From positions 49,985,246 through 50,049,245 of the forward strand of contig JAPXFY010000026.1 in the NCBI GenBank assembly GCA_030674185.1: a stretch of 64,000 nucleotides of DNA, in the 5' to 3' direction. The notes under the pieces were generated by a model. The model was not told the origin of the DNA and made no database searches. It was given only the letters and a program-made list of their open reading frames with translations. Within the stretch, counting starts at the first letter, position 1; each line of letters starts with the position of its first letter. Positions 1 through 11,034 of the stretch are shown here, one piece after another. This DNA comes from Monoplex corrugatus. Its lineage: Eukaryota > Mollusca > Gastropoda > Littorinimorpha > Ranellidae. Made by a program: the position numbers and the translations under genes.

Positions 1-45
1 TGTAGTAGTCGGCTGGGCTATAAGCAATATGAACTTGAACTTGCC
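1..45 (+). repeat. 3' tail of a dispersed SINE/LINE-like repeat
   Basis: The window opens inside a retroelement tail. The motif AGTCGGCTGGGCTATAAGCA is followed by short TGAAC-type repeats. The same tail occurs at about 6845-6896 (+) and, reversed, at about 63005-63055. A close relative with TTTAAACAA ends every family A copy. This is a repeat end and not a gene. Confidence 0.6.
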
Positions 46-104
46 AGCTTACTCTTTTGTGGACAGCGTCTTCTTTGTGGTGTTAATGCCACAGCTGACC
101 AGTT

Positions 105-1260
105 GACCAGAGTCTCCTTGTATCACTCTAATGATCATGCTTCTTTTTACAATGGGAAAGATGGGCCGCAGAATTCTGAATACGCTGGCTCTTGCATTAG
201 AAGAAGCATGCAAATGGAGAGCAGAGAGTTACAGTAATCGATGTGAGACATGATCAGAAAAGTGGCGACTTTAGATGCTGCTGAGGTTGAAAGATAACGG
301 TAAATAAAACGGAAATGTCCTAGTTGAAATAAAAACAAGAGTGGCAGGTTTGGTTGATGAATTTCTGCATAGAGAGTTGAGGATCAAGAACAATGCTGAG
401 GTCCTTGACTCGGTCAGAAAATACAATAATGTTGTCACCTTGTTGGATAGAACAAACTTTTACTGTGAAAAACTTGTGCTTTGTGCCAGTGAGCATTGCT
501 TCAGTCTTATCTCTGTTCACCTGTAGTTTATTCTGTATCATCCAGGTCTGGATGTAAACATATCAGTCTGAAGCTTGGGAAAGAAGAGTTGTAAGATTTT
601 CAGGAGATGCTCTGTTGTAGAGTTGGGAGTCATCGGCATAGAAATGAAATTTAATGTGTGCAGCCTGATGACATTGGCAAGTGGTGAGGTGAAGAGTGTG
701 AAGAGAACAGGCCCAAGTATAGAGCCTTGAGGGACTCCATATGTGAGTTTCATCGGCAGGGAGAGACTCGTTTACCGTGACTGACTGAAAGTAGTCCGAT
801 AGGTATGACAGTAAACCATAAAAGAGCACTACCTTGGATTCCGAATGTGTGCTCCAGTCGAGAGGGGAGGTTGGGATGGTCAGTGGTGTCAAAAGCAGCA
901 AAAAGGTCTAAAAGATTAGGTAATGAAATTCAGCCACAATCGGCTGAAAGTAGCAGATCATTCATTATGTGAATGAGAGCAGTTTCGGTGTAGTGGTCAG
1001 AACGGTAAGCTGACTGAAAAGGATAGTAGTTGTTGGCTGAGAGATGATTATTCATCCGTTTCAAAACCGCTTTTTCATGGAGCTTGGAAAGGAACGGCAA
1101 GTTAGAGACAGGACGATAGTTTTCTGAGAATGCTAGGGTCGAGATTATTCTTTTTCAATAAAGGTCGAATAATAACTGTTTTGAGAGAAGATGGGACAGT
1201 TAAAGTGAGATATTGATGGTATGCGTTATAGATGGAAGAAGTTCAGGAAGTGTTCGTGAA
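105..1260 (-). pseudogene. Non-LTR retrotransposon reverse transcriptase remnant
   Basis: Reading the minus strand from about 1260 down to 105 gives recognisable reverse transcriptase blocks in shifting frames. An N-terminal RT stretch near 1130-900 is followed by [16 protein letters not shown] (about 740-690), the catalytic box FYADDSQLY (about 650-620), the downstream KTEAML segment (about 505-480), and a C-terminal stretch ending around SHIDYCNSLL (about 255-225). Stops and frameshifts interrupt every block, so the copy is dead. No endonuclease domain is visible, which suggests 5' truncation. It resembles jockey/CR1-type LINEs, but the clade cannot be fixed by eye. Confidence 0.75.
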
Positions 1261-1358
1261 AAGAGAGAGGCAGGTATGGGGTCAAGTTCACAAGTTCGTC
1301 AGTGTTACGAACGATCAGCCAGTGATATGGCTTCTAATGTGTGTGGACTGGGCCACAA

Positions 1359-1360
<2 letters not shown>

Positions 1361-1432
<72 letters not shown>

Positions 1433-1551
1433 GTTAGACAGGGATAAACACAAACGCTTGGTTTCCCAGTCATCTTTATCATTAAAGTGTACTTAGAGTG
1501 TAGTAATCGATTTTGGCACACACTGTTTAGGCATTCTTTCTCCCTCTCCAT

Positions 1552-1631
<80 letters not shown>

Positions 1632-1821
1632 ACACACACACACATACACACACACATACACATACACATACACACACGCGCGCGCGCGCGCACAAACACA
1701 CACACAGACTAACACACACAAACATACACACATACACGAACAAACACACAGATAAACACACACACGCTGCTACACATGCACACACACGGGCTTTGTAAGC
1801 GTGCACGCACGCGTGCGCGCG

Positions 1822-1892
<71 letters not shown>

Positions 1893-1900
1893 CGCCTGTC
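1361..1900. repeat. (GA)n and (CA)n microsatellite block
   Basis: A GA tract (about 1361-1430) is followed by two long CA tracts (about 1553-1680 and 1825-1890) separated by impure CA/CG sequence. The open frames over it are dinucleotide translations and not genes. Confidence 0.95.
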
Positions 1901-1998
1901 TGCCTCTGTTGATCTTGTATACACACACACGGCAACCAAATTTAAAGATTATCCCAATAAATCAAAGCATTCGTCACTTTTTCTTCTCTGTTCCTCAG

Positions 1999-2150
1999 AA
2001 CAAGTGACCTTCAACACCGTCTACAACAGCAGCCCACGGTCAGAGATGTCTCAGGTTGCCGAGGCAACGGACGGTGTCACAGAATCCTCTGCGGACCCGG
2101 AAGCACCTGACAGGACTTTGACCAATGGAAATGCACTCTCCGTCACATAA
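1999..2150 (+). CDS. Candidate terminal exon of an unidentified gene
   Basis: A strong pyrimidine tract with CAG (AG at 1997-1998) precedes an open 152-nt stretch ending in TAA at 2148-2150. Read with two leading bases, it encodes about 49 residues of ordinary, non-repetitive composition: it begins QVTFNTVYNSSPRS, is rich in Ser, Glu and Asp, and ends NGNALSVT. It could be the cytoplasmic tail of a membrane protein or any C-terminal exon, and I do not recognise the family. The upstream part of such a gene would lie left of the window, with LINE debris in the intron. Codon use is balanced, unlike the surrounding repeats. The last codons resemble the degenerate repeats that follow, so a chance ORF within an old repeat is possible. 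Confidence 0.4.
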
Positions 2151-2995
2151 GATAATCACGTGATCTGATCCAGCGCAACATTTCAACCAGTGGAATTCCT
2201 CCATCCGCCATTTTACCCAGTGCATTTTTTCCCCAAATGAATCGCTTTAGTCTTCACATAAAATAGTCACATGATTTTAGGAGTGCAGGTTTCGTCCTTT
2301 GAAATAACCACTTGATTTTTTTTATATGGTGCAGAACTTTGACGACTGTGAACGTCACATAAAGTAGCCTACTGCTGTGATCTTACCAGTGCATCATTTG
2401 ACCAATGGAAATGTTCTGACAGTCACATAGAACGTTCTGACAGTCAGTGAAACGTTCTGACGTGATGTTGCAAATGTAGAATATTAACCAACCAAAAGGC
2501 TCATTTTGTCAGCGCTTAGATTTGATTTTATCAAGATTTTGCGCTATATAAATATTGTAATTATTATTATTATTATTATTGTAGACAGACCACGTGATCT
2601 TCCATGTGCAGAATGGCCATTGGGAATGCTATGTTTGTGTCACGTGATACGGCCTCGGCATAATTTTGACCAATCGCGATGCTGTGTTGTGCTGTTTTCG
2701 ATACTATGTGGTGTGACCTAGATGGAATTTTGGCCAATGAAATTCCTGTGTATTGTTGCATAAAATATTTTCGTCTGACAACCAACATTTTTTAAAAACA
2801 TTGAGATGTTTGCGTTTATCACATTAAATGTCACGTGGTGTGATCCAGTCAGAAGTTTAAACAGTGTGAATGTGTGTCTTGATACGTACAATTATCACGT
2901 GATTTTATTGATATCAGATTCTGACCAATGAGAAATCTGTCTGTCATGCACATATCAAATGACGTGACCTCCACGTGTCTTTGAAAACTCAAATA
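2120..2995. repeat. Degenerate tandem array with CACGTG and CCAAT motifs
   Basis: About ten diverged copies of a roughly 80-100-bp motif run through this interval. They share a CACATAA or TCACGTGAT part followed by a TTTGACCAATG-AAAT part. Examples are near 2115-2170, 2390-2440, 2590-2680 and 2890-2935. The array begins over the last codons of the candidate exon at 1999-2150. Copies are strongly diverged, so the array is old. Confidence 0.55.
2507..2582 (+). repeat. Short dispersed repeat ending in (ATT)n
   Basis: GCGCTTAGATTTGATTTTAT and the following GCGCTATATAAAT lead into an ATT microsatellite. An almost identical segment is embedded in the minisatellite at 28671-28735, which marks it as the 3' end of a mobile short element. 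Confidence 0.6.
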
Positions 2996-4430
2996 TATTC
3001 ATCAAGAAGAAAAAGTGATAATATATACTTGACAGCTTGATGTCCATTTATTGAGTATACATGGTGGGGGAAATATATATTATACAGCGATTTATGGAAT
3101 CGTGATAATTATGCTCTGTTTATACAATTATGCAAATATTTTGATATTCTCAGTCCATTTGTTGTTGTTGTTGTTTTGTTCTGAATTGATCACTCTGAAG
3201 TGCTGTGAATTGGGTGGAAGGGGGCACATCATTCAGATCGACCCAAGACTGTGTCTTTCTGTGTGTATGTAGACGTCAGGCAGGAGAACAGTGAATGTGC
3301 CAAGCCCCATTGCTGGAGAACAAAAAGGTTCGCTACAACTCAATGAGTCGTCCTCAGATGATTACGGGCAAGTCTGGACGGAGCGCGTATGCAACTGTCT
3401 GACCATACGCGAGTAACATGTGCAGCATTATGCTGAACAGAGAAGTTTGCGATTACAGGGACACCCCTAAGCATGAAGCAGAAAACGGAAAGGATTTGAG
3501 AAAAAAGCTCATATCTGTGTTTGTTTATAACACAAATATGCATGTGAACAGTTTAGTGTCAAATTACTACAATAATTTATTAGTTATCAAGCAACAATCT
3601 TTTGACTTGTTTCAGCGTTATTTTGAGGTATAAAGGCGTTAATTGGATAAAACAAGCAGGAATCAATACTGAAGCTATCGTAGGGCAAAAGTTTTCTGTG
3701 ATGCCAATCTATCTGTCTATATCTGTGGTACAATTTTCTTTTAAGATCAGGACTTCTTTAAAAAGATGTTTGAACACCATTTTGCTGGAAACTTTCGTCA
3801 CTGTCTTCACAAGTTTTATTTCATCTTTTTGACCTTGAGAAGAACAAAAACTAGATTTTTTGGTAGGAAACAATTTTCGTTAGGAAAATGGAGATTTTTG
3901 AAATGGCACGACCATTTTAGTTTGTTGTTTTGATTGGATTTTTTTGTTTGTTTTGTTTTGGTGTGGGTTTGTTTTTTTTTCTTCGCAACTTTACCCATAC
4001 AAAAGTTCAGACTCGGCTCGAAAAGTCGTCCACATGAATGCGGGCAGGTTTTGGCGGAGTGTGTATGGAGTTGCCCGAGCACGGTAGATCCCTTCCATTC
4101 GTCCGAAATCTGAAGTACTATGCCCCATTACTAGCGAAACCTGCATCGAAGGAGTCCTCAATAGAAGGGAGGCAACTCTATTCCTGACGGAGCTGGTTAG
4201 AAATCGGTAGTCTCCCTTAGTACTGCCGCGCTTACGCAGTATCGTCGCAAAAATGCATGAAATCATCCGCTTCCCAGTCCGAGTGCCCGGGTTTGAGTCT
4301 GTTTCAGAGTCTGTGGGGTGGGGGGGTCATTTTTTTTCAAAGATCATCACGCTCAGGCACTTTTGATTTGTGTTCAGTTTTCCCTCTCATTTTCTACTTT
4401 CTTAATGGCCGCAGAAGCTGGGACAGTTCT
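2996..4430. other. Intergenic DNA without recognisable genes
   Basis: No convincing exon or RNA gene is seen. Segments near 3300-3420 and 4000-4090 share a degenerate theme (an ATGA-TGCGGGCA part and a GGAG-G-GTATG part) that recurs near 57400-57560, so they probably belong to one old dispersed repeat. Confidence 0.5.
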
Positions 4431-4439
4431 TATAGGTCT

Positions 4440-4850
4440 GTGATGATGATGACGATCGAGATGGTGACCATGATGCTGCGGAGTTCCATCTAGGATTGGG
4501 ACTGCATGACAGGCTACACTCTGCGCTTACTATCATACTATATCCTGGCGTCATCCATGCCTGAGATACATAAGACACAAGTGGGGTGTATAGACACGTG
4601 GGTGTTTGTCAGGGTATGTGTGATCAGCATCTTCATTGATGCATCTGTGCGGTGGATGACACTCGACTCTGTGGTCCCAGTCTTCCCAACAAGCCCACAG
4701 CACGTTCAGCTATGGATAGGAGTCGATTGGGGCCGAAAAATCCCACAAAGACACAAAGAGTTTGGCAGGATTGATGATGATTTGAATCCACAACCTTCCA
4801 CTTGATAATCATTATATAATATTGTGCTAATCGCTGCACCATGGAAACTG
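4440..4850 (-). repeat. tRNA-derived SINE, minus strand
   Basis: On the minus strand the element starts near 4850 with a tRNA-like head: ATGGTGCAGCGATTAGCAC resembles a box A and GGTTGTGGATTCAAATC a box B. A body follows that contains the conserved stretch TGGGACCACAGAGTCGAGTG (about 4662-4681). The same body and head occur at 41720-42045 (-). These internal boxes are the usual RNA polymerase III promoter of tRNA-derived SINEs. Confidence 0.65.
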
Positions 4851-6295
4851 GTGACAATGGGCAAAATTTTGTATGTGCTGCCTACTGTCCACCAGCTGTG
4901 AATGGGCGCCTGATCCTGTTCTGGGTTGACATTTTTGCTTATAGGACAATCTTCACCACTGTAGCTTTCCATTTATTGTGCTCAACCTGTGCGAAGTTGA
5001 TCTTGGGCAGCATGCCCTTGTAGGTAGACAGAAAAGTGCTGTTACCCGGACAAAAATTCCATTTATGTTACAGATGCAATGACGTTACGGATTCCAGATG
5101 GAGTGATGTTACCATATTTTTGATATTCCGATAAGCCGATAAATTGTACGTTCAACATTTTAGTTGTTGTTTATGTTGTTGTTGTCGTCGATGGTTGCAG
5201 AATGCCTGAATCATTTCGACTTTTCGCTGTAAATTTTCTTTTAACAAAAGAAATTTTTTCCTGTCTACATGGGCAGCCCGTGGGCTATCTTGCTGTGAAT
5301 TTGCGCTGACTTTCTCCCAAGAGTTGATGATGGTAATGCAGCGTGGGATAGGTATCATCCTCAGTGTGTTGGTTCCGGTTACAATTGAGGTCTTATCATC
5401 TCGCTCCCACACAACTTCTGGATTGTGAGATAATGTTTACCATCTTTTTAATCACTGTACCCACTTCCCAAATTCTCTTGAAAAATGGTACATTACTAGC
5501 ATGGCATGACAATCTTGTTAAAGATGTTGGTTTTTATTTCTTTGGCTCTTTGAACAAGAGTTTTGGACTTAAGATGCGATGTTACAAGTTCAGCCACAAC
5601 CTACAGCATAAAAACTGGTGACTTGGTTACTCATCCTAATGCTCTAATCATTCTGGTGATGTCAGCTTACTGTTTCATAGTCTTGTGATGTGTGTGTGTG
5701 TCTACGTGCGTGTGTGTGTCTGTGCGCGCGCGTGTGTGTGTATGCGTGAATTAAATCGTCGACTGATTCACAAAATAAAAATTATGACATAATCATGATG
5801 ATAGTTGACATTTTACTGTTGTTGTAATATTTACATGAAGGATGATGTATTTATGTATGCTTCCACAATATGTATGGCGCCTTTTATGGCACACAAAAAT
5901 ACAAATCAGACAGTCAGCCGATTATTCGTACATAAAGAAGAAAAGTTCATGATGATCTGTTATTGTTTCAAGTGGCATATTTCTGTACAGGTGTATATGT
6001 TTTGAGCGGGTGTGTGCAGTTGTGTTTGTTTGAAATTATTTTCACTTTTATCGAATGCATTTTAGATGGTGTGTGTGTGAGGGCGCGTGTGTGTATGCGC
6101 GCGTGTGTTTGGGTGTGTGTGCATGGTCGATTGCTTGGTTAATGGGTTGGTTCATGGAAGAATAGTTTGAGTTGTTTACATAGTCATATACATGTATATG
6201 AATATGAAGACCTTGTGATGAACCTACATTGATGACTGAGGCTCAAACAGAAGTGATAGTAATGAGTTGTTTTTATAGCGTTCCGATCTTCTCGG
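4851..6295. other. Intergenic DNA with short (GT)n tracts
   Basis: No gene is supported here. The stretch 5156-5260 (GTTGTTGTCGTCG followed by TTGCAGAATG-CTGAAT) is related to 8620-8715, which indicates another dispersed repeat. Short GT runs lie near 5690-5745 and 6070-6125. Confidence 0.5.
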
Positions 6296-6493
6296 ATGTG
6301 TGCGTGCATGTTGTGTTGCCCACACTATGCAGGTAGTATGTTGCTGCACAGTCTGCAAACGAATGCTTGGACTTTACACGATGTGAGACATGAGCACTAC
6401 ATGGCGGACTCCTTAAAGAACCTCTTCCGAGACGTTCCACCAGATGCAATTTTCCAGATTTTACAAGAAATCAATAGATTTCATCTGATATGA
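6296..6493 (+). pseudogene. Probable C-terminal end of a LINE ORF2
   Basis: A short open stretch ends in the pattern SLKNLFRDVPPDAIFQILQE followed by INRFHLI and a stop. As I recall the families, this pattern (SLK-LF--V-PDAI--FL-EI---HLI-stop) is common at the C-terminus of I/Nimb-like LINE polyproteins with an RNase H-type end, but I cannot search to confirm it. Nothing upstream continues the frame, so at most the last 35-45 residues are preserved. A 3' tail like that at 1-45 follows at 6845-6896. Confidence 0.4.
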
Positions 6494-6589
6494 TTTTACG
6501 TATGTCTGTGTTTTTCTTTAAATGCACGTTAGACTTGCAAGGATAACAGTGAGCTTGGTTTTTAACTGCTTTTTACTTAAACTTGGGTG

Positions 6590-6896
6590 TCGTTTTTAAC
6601 GTGATTCCATTTCTTACCCACTGGACGAGGCGGCAGGGAAGTTTTTAGTCCCGTTTTTATTATCCATTGTTTGGTGTTTGTGATCTGTTTGTGACCGTGC
6701 GTTCGCGCTTGACAAAGGCTAGTTGGCCGAAAATTTGCGCTTGTTTTGTTTTGTTTTGTTGGATACGCGCTTATATTGGTTTTCTTGTTCTTCTGGTTCC
6801 TGTTTGCTTGGGCGCGGGCAGTCACACTTGTTTTGGAACGTGGTGTTAGCCCAGATATGGCTGTAGTAGTCGGCTGGGCTATAAGCAACTTGAACC
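6590..6896 (+). repeat. Family B dispersed repeat plus LINE/SINE tail
   Basis: The marker CTTGACAAAGGCTAGTTGGC with GAAAATTTGCGC (about 6709-6750) is shared with 8503-8550, 14978-15012, 26185-26220 and the inverted copies near 25745-25800 and 42684-42790. It is followed by GATATGGCTGTAGTAGTCGG and CTGGGCTATAAGCAA with TTGAAC at the end, which is the tail seen at 1-45. Confidence 0.65.
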
Positions 6897-6904
6897 TAAA
6901 ACAG

Positions 6905-7200
6905 TCTGCATACGCGTTTTAGTGGACGTTAGTGCTGGATGATTTCCATGTGTCTGTAAGCCACCAGACACTGACATGACTTACAGGATCTTTAACGTGC
7001 GTAATTTTTGGGTCTGTGTGCGTTGATGCACGAAAGGGGTTTAGGAATTGGCAGGTCTTCACACATGTTGACCAGGGAGATGGGAAAAGTCTCCATCCTT
7101 TGCCCACCAGGTGGGAGGTACCCAGGCAGGATCGAACCCAAGACCTTCCGATTGGAAGTGTGATGTTTACCCACTCGACTAGTAGGGCCAAACTATAAGA
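6905..7200 (-). repeat. tRNA-derived SINE, minus strand
   Basis: On the minus strand a tRNA-like head starts at about 7190 with TAGTCGAGTGGGTAAACA (box A-like) and TCTTGGGTTCGATCCTG (box B, about 7132-7148). The body includes ACGCACGTTAAAGATCCTGT, a sequence that I associate with abundant molluscan SINEs. It is preceded in the genome by the tail of the repeat ending at 6896. Confidence 0.75.
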
Positions 7201-7299
7201 TACTGTCAGACTTAATTTTCCCATGTCTATGTGGTGTTGGCAGTTATTTTGTTGGCTCTGGATAGAAACACTTCCACTGCACCTCATAGTCACTATTCT

Positions 7300-7410
7300 G
7301 TTTGTAGAAAGATCTTTTTTAAAAACAATGCTCATGGTGTGGTGGGCATTTGCAAAAAAAAAAATGTTTTAAAACGCATTGCTCATGGTTTGGTGGGCAT
7401 TTGCAAACGT
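7300..7410 (+). repeat. Local tandem duplication
   Basis: The phrase CATGGTGTGGTGGGCATTTG and its near copy about 63 bp downstream (CATGGTTTGGTGGGCATTTG) form a two-copy repeat. No function is implied. Confidence 0.6.
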
Positions 7411-7739
7411 GATATATTATTGAAGGATCTCCATACTAATCGTGGCAGGCTGTGTCCAGATCGAGGCTTAATTCTGCTGCCCTTGAATGACGTCAAAATA
7501 GCCTCGATGTCAGCACAGGCTGCTGCGGTTAGTTTTTAATTCCATTATTGATGGGAGTTACTTGCAACATTGCCTTTCACTGAGGCATTCTGCGATGTTT
7601 TATGGAACCATAGTCTACCCCCCCCCCCCCTCCCGTATCCTCTCTCTCTCTCTCCTCTTCTGGTTTTATGACAGAATGGAAAATTAGTAATATGACTTAA
7701 CCGTCTTTCCAGTTTTCAGTTAGTTCTGTCTTAATTTTT

Positions 7740-8060
7740 TTTTTCCACAGTAGATATACTTTGCAAAATTCGGACAGCTGCTTTTGGGGAGAGCGCGTCG
7801 CCGCAGTGTGGCGCCACTTTTTTCCTGTATGGTGCAACTCTGTGGATCTATAAAAGTGGAATTTTCTACAGATTTGTTGTCGTGGGATATTTAACGTGTG
7901 CTGAGTGTGTGCTACACATGGGACCTCGGTTTATCATCTCATCCGAAGGTCTTAGCACCTAGACCACCGTTTTTAAGATCTGGTGGAAGGGAGGATGGGG
8001 TGGGGGGAAGGAAAATCTTTGTCCGGTCCGTGATTCAAAACCAGATGTCTGGCGTTCTGG
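7740..8060 (-). repeat. Diverged SINE fragment
   Basis: GGATATTTAACGTGTGCTGA (about 7887-7906) and the adjoining CTACACATGGGACCTCGG resemble the body of a second abundant SINE in minus orientation. The head is degenerate and ends near the AGACCACCG at about 7960. Poly-C and CT runs at 7618-7655 lie just upstream. Confidence 0.4.
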
Positions 8061-8089
8061 GCAGGTCCTGTAACCCTTTGACTCCCGCT

Positions 8090-8265
8090 CCCTATCCTTC
8101 AACTGCAAAAACTTAACCCTTTGATTCCCTCACTCTGTCTAACAGCTTCCTGCAAGAAGCTGGTGGATAAGGTGAGGGAATCAAAGGGTTAAATTTTAGC
8201 TTTGCTTGCATGGTTGGCAATGCAAGATGCTGGTGGACAGGGTGCGGGAATCCAAAGGGTTAACC
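8090..8265. repeat. MITE-like inverted repeat with TTAACCCTTTGA ends
   Basis: The element contains CTTAACCCTTTGATTCCCTC and its inverted partner GAGGGAATCAAAGGGTTAA around a short hairpin centre (CTTCCTGCAAGAAGCTGG). A further part has GCTTGCATGGTTGGCAATGC. Related copies lie at 20038-20230, 25458-25602, 56865-57285 and in part at 58118-58146, so this is a dispersed family of non-autonomous inverted-repeat elements. Confidence 0.7.
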
Positions 8266-8618
8266 ACCAGACCACACATTTCACAGGATTTTCTTTGTGT
8301 GTGTGCGTGATAGGGGCGGAAGTGTTTGTTCTCTGTTTCTATTTTCTTTAAGGATCAGCATATTGAATATATGCTCCTCCCCCCCCCCCCCCCCCTTTTT
8401 TTTTTTCTGTCCCTTTTCTACACCAAGCTAATGACCAGAAAAGTTCAGCAGTCTTGTCATTTTTGTCCTTAGTCTTGTTAATTTCCTCGTTGTCTTTTAT
8501 TGTACACTCGACAAAGGCCATTGTCCGAAAAAAGTTTGCAGCTGTCTTGTTTCATCAGTTAAATGATGCGTTCTCTTTTACTTGTATGTATTTCTGGTTT
8601 TTATTCTTATCATCACTA

Positions 8619-8651
<33 letters not shown>

Positions 8652-8835
8652 CAGTGCTTGCAGAATGTCTGAATGATTTTGATTTTTTGCTGTTAAAAGG
8701 GGTTTTTTTAACAAACAACTGCTTCATTTAAATAAAATGTCATTCCATTGATTCTGTGTGTGTGTGTGCCTATGTCTGTGTGTTCTTGTGCGAAACTGTA
8801 TTTGTGTCTTTGTGTGATTTTTTAGGATTGGCGAA

Positions 8836-8839
<4 letters not shown>

Positions 8840-8868
<29 letters not shown>

Positions 8869-8887
8869 CCTACTCTCTCTTCTCTCT

Positions 8888-8962
<75 letters not shown>

Positions 8963-8965
8963 ACA
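8840..8965. repeat. (TC)n followed by (CA)n
   Basis: A simple-sequence tract, with TCTC runs to about 8886 and then an uninterrupted CA run of about 75 bp. Confidence 0.95.
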
Positions 8966-8989
8966 CCACACACATTTCAAGTTCTTTTA

Positions 8990-9510
8990 GTCACAATTTC
9001 CCGTGTAGGGATGCCAAAGGCTCTTTCAGTGTATGTAGTATCCCCACCTTCTGAAAATTCTGTGCTAAAAATTTCCTATTTTCTGTCACTCTCTTTGTTT
9101 CTGCCTTGTTCCTTTGCTTTCTGTCATTTCACCTGTATGTGTTCGATAAAGTCTTACATACTTTTTTTGAGGATTGATAATTTCGTACATGTATTAAATG
9201 CATTTTTGGTTCTAGGGAGGTGAGTTATGTGGAAGCAATTTTAGGCAATTTAGGCCTGTTTTTATATATGTTTTGATGTCCGTGGGTATGCTTACATTTG
9301 TATTCAGGTGTGTTTTTTAAATCCCTGTGCGATAAATTGGACGGAGTGGTCAACGCCAGGGGCATGTCCTTAGATTATGTGCGCGAATGCATTGATATGT
9401 GTACTTAATTTTCTTTTCTTTTTTCCCTGTTGAAGTGTTGTATGTTTTGAAACGGTTATAGCCCTGATATGGCTCTACGCAGTCGGCTGGGCTTTAATCA
9501 TACGATAACA
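8990..9510 (+). repeat. Dispersed repeat family A, copy 1
   Basis: Family A begins with a head resembling CCCC-TGGGGATGCC-GGGGCTCTTTCAGT and AGTATCCCCACCTTCTG. It continues through CTGGTCCATTCACCTGTATG and ATAAATTGGACGGA-TGGTCA, and ends GATATGGCTCTACGCAGTCG with GCTGGGCTTTAA-CAA. No coding potential is evident. The length of about 500 bp and the A/T-rich tail suggest a SINE or non-autonomous retroelement. I find no clear tRNA head. Confidence 0.75.
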
Positions 9511-9511
9511 A

Positions 9512-9905
9512 TTTCTGTCATTTTCTGCCTAGCTGGTCCATTCACCTGTATGTATTCTATAAAGCCTTACATATTTTCTCTTTGGAGTGATAATTAGGTA
9601 CATGTATTAACGTGCATTTTTGGCTCTACGGAAATGTGATATGTGGAAGCAATTTTAGGTAAATTAGGCCCGTTTTTATACATGTTTTAATGTCCTAAGG
9701 TATGCTTGAATTTGTATTCGGTATGTGTGATAAATTGGACGGAATGGTCAACGCCAGGGGCATCTTCTTAGATTATGTGCGCGAATGCATTGATATGTGT
9801 GCTGAATTTTCTGTTTGTTTTATTTTTCAGTTGAGGTATTGTGTATGTTTTGAAACAGTATAACCCTGATATGGCTGTACGCGGTCTGCTGGGCTTTAAG
9901 CAACA
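9512..9905 (+). repeat. Dispersed repeat family A, copy 2 (5'-truncated)
   Basis: This copy starts directly behind copy 1 at the internal TGCCTAGCTGGTCCATTCAC segment. It ends with GATATGGCTGTACGCGGTC and the GGGCTTTAAGCAACA tail. Loss of only the 5' part fits retroposition. Confidence 0.7.
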
Positions 9906-10199
9906 GTTAAGAATAGAATAAAGACTGTGAACGAAAGGCGAAAAAGAAAGGAGTTTTCAGTTTCACAGTTGACAGTATGCTACTGATGACAGCTGTGCCC
10001 ACATTAAGGTTAAACCCGTCTCTACAGGAGTGGGAAGTTCACATTAACAACAGGCGTCTGCCAAAGAAATGGCGTGTCATAATGCATTCACACGAAATGA
10101 TTAAAGCATACAGGCAAAAACAAACAAATGAAAAAAGTCAAAGTAACAGTGTTGTGTTTTCCTGAAGTAATTCAATATAAATTCAAATTAAAAAGAATG

Positions 10200-10966
10200 C
10201 ATTGTCCCATTTTCAGCGAAACAAACGCTTTTAAAGTTACGTGTCATTGTCCCATTTTCAGCGAAACAAACGCTTTTAAAGTTACGTGTCATTGTCCTAT
10301 TTTCAGCGAAACAAACGCTTTTAAAGTTACGTGTCATTGTCCCATTTTCAGCGAAACAAACGCTTTTAAAGTTACGTGTCATTGTCCTATTTTCAGCGAA
10401 ACAAACGCTTTTAAAGTTACATGTCATTGTCCTATTTTCAGCGAAACAAACGCTTTTAAAGTTACGTGTCATTGTCCTATTTTCAGCGAAACAAACGCTT
10501 TTAAAGTTACGTGTCATTGTCCTATTTTCAACGAAACAAACGCTTTTAAAGTTACATGTCATTGTCCTATTTTCAGCGAAACAAACGCTTTTAAAGTTAC
10601 GTGTCATTGTCCTATTTTCAGCGAAACAAACGCTTTTAAAGTTACATGTCATTGTCCTATTTTCAGCGAAACAAACGCTTTTAAAGTTACGTGTCATTGT
10701 CCCATTTTCAGCGAAACAAACGCTTTTAAAGTTACGTGTCATTGTCCTATTTTCAACGAAACAAACGCTTTTAAAGTTACGTGTCATTGTCCTATTTTCA
10801 GCGAAACAAACGCTTTTAAAGTTACGTGTCATTGTCCTATTTTCAACGAAACAAACGCTTTTAAAGTTACGTGTCATTGTCCCATTTTCAGCGAAACAAA
10901 CGCTTTTAAAGTTACATGTCATTGTCCCATTTTCAGCGAAACAAACGCTTTTAAAGTTACGTGTCT
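10200..10966. repeat. 45-bp minisatellite, 17 copies
   Basis: Seventeen head-to-tail copies of a 45-bp unit start CATTGTCCCATTTTCAGCG and end TAAAGTTACGTGT. Copies differ only at a few positions (CCC/CCT, CAGCG/CAACG, ACG/ACA). Because 45 is divisible by 3, a frame is open on each strand. The resulting periodic peptides carry no signature of a real gene. Confidence 0.95.
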
Positions 10967-11034
10967 CAGGAAAAAAGACTAATCGGTCAAAACCACTCTT
11001 ATGAAAAAAGAAAAAACGTTGACTGAGCTATCTT

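Noticed and set aside
5364..5621. 85-codon frame with ordinary amino-acid composition
   Set aside because: No splice signals, motif or similarity are recognised, and the length is within chance for AT-balanced DNA.
10200..10966. Possible CRISPR-like array
   Set aside because: Units are contiguous with no unique spacers, and the host is an animal.
10128..10982. 284-codon periodic Cys/His protein (CHCPIFSETNAFKVT repeats)
   Set aside because: Its unit length of 45 is divisible by 3, so the frame stays open by arithmetic. The opposite strand is equally open and no start context, domain or flanking exon supports it.
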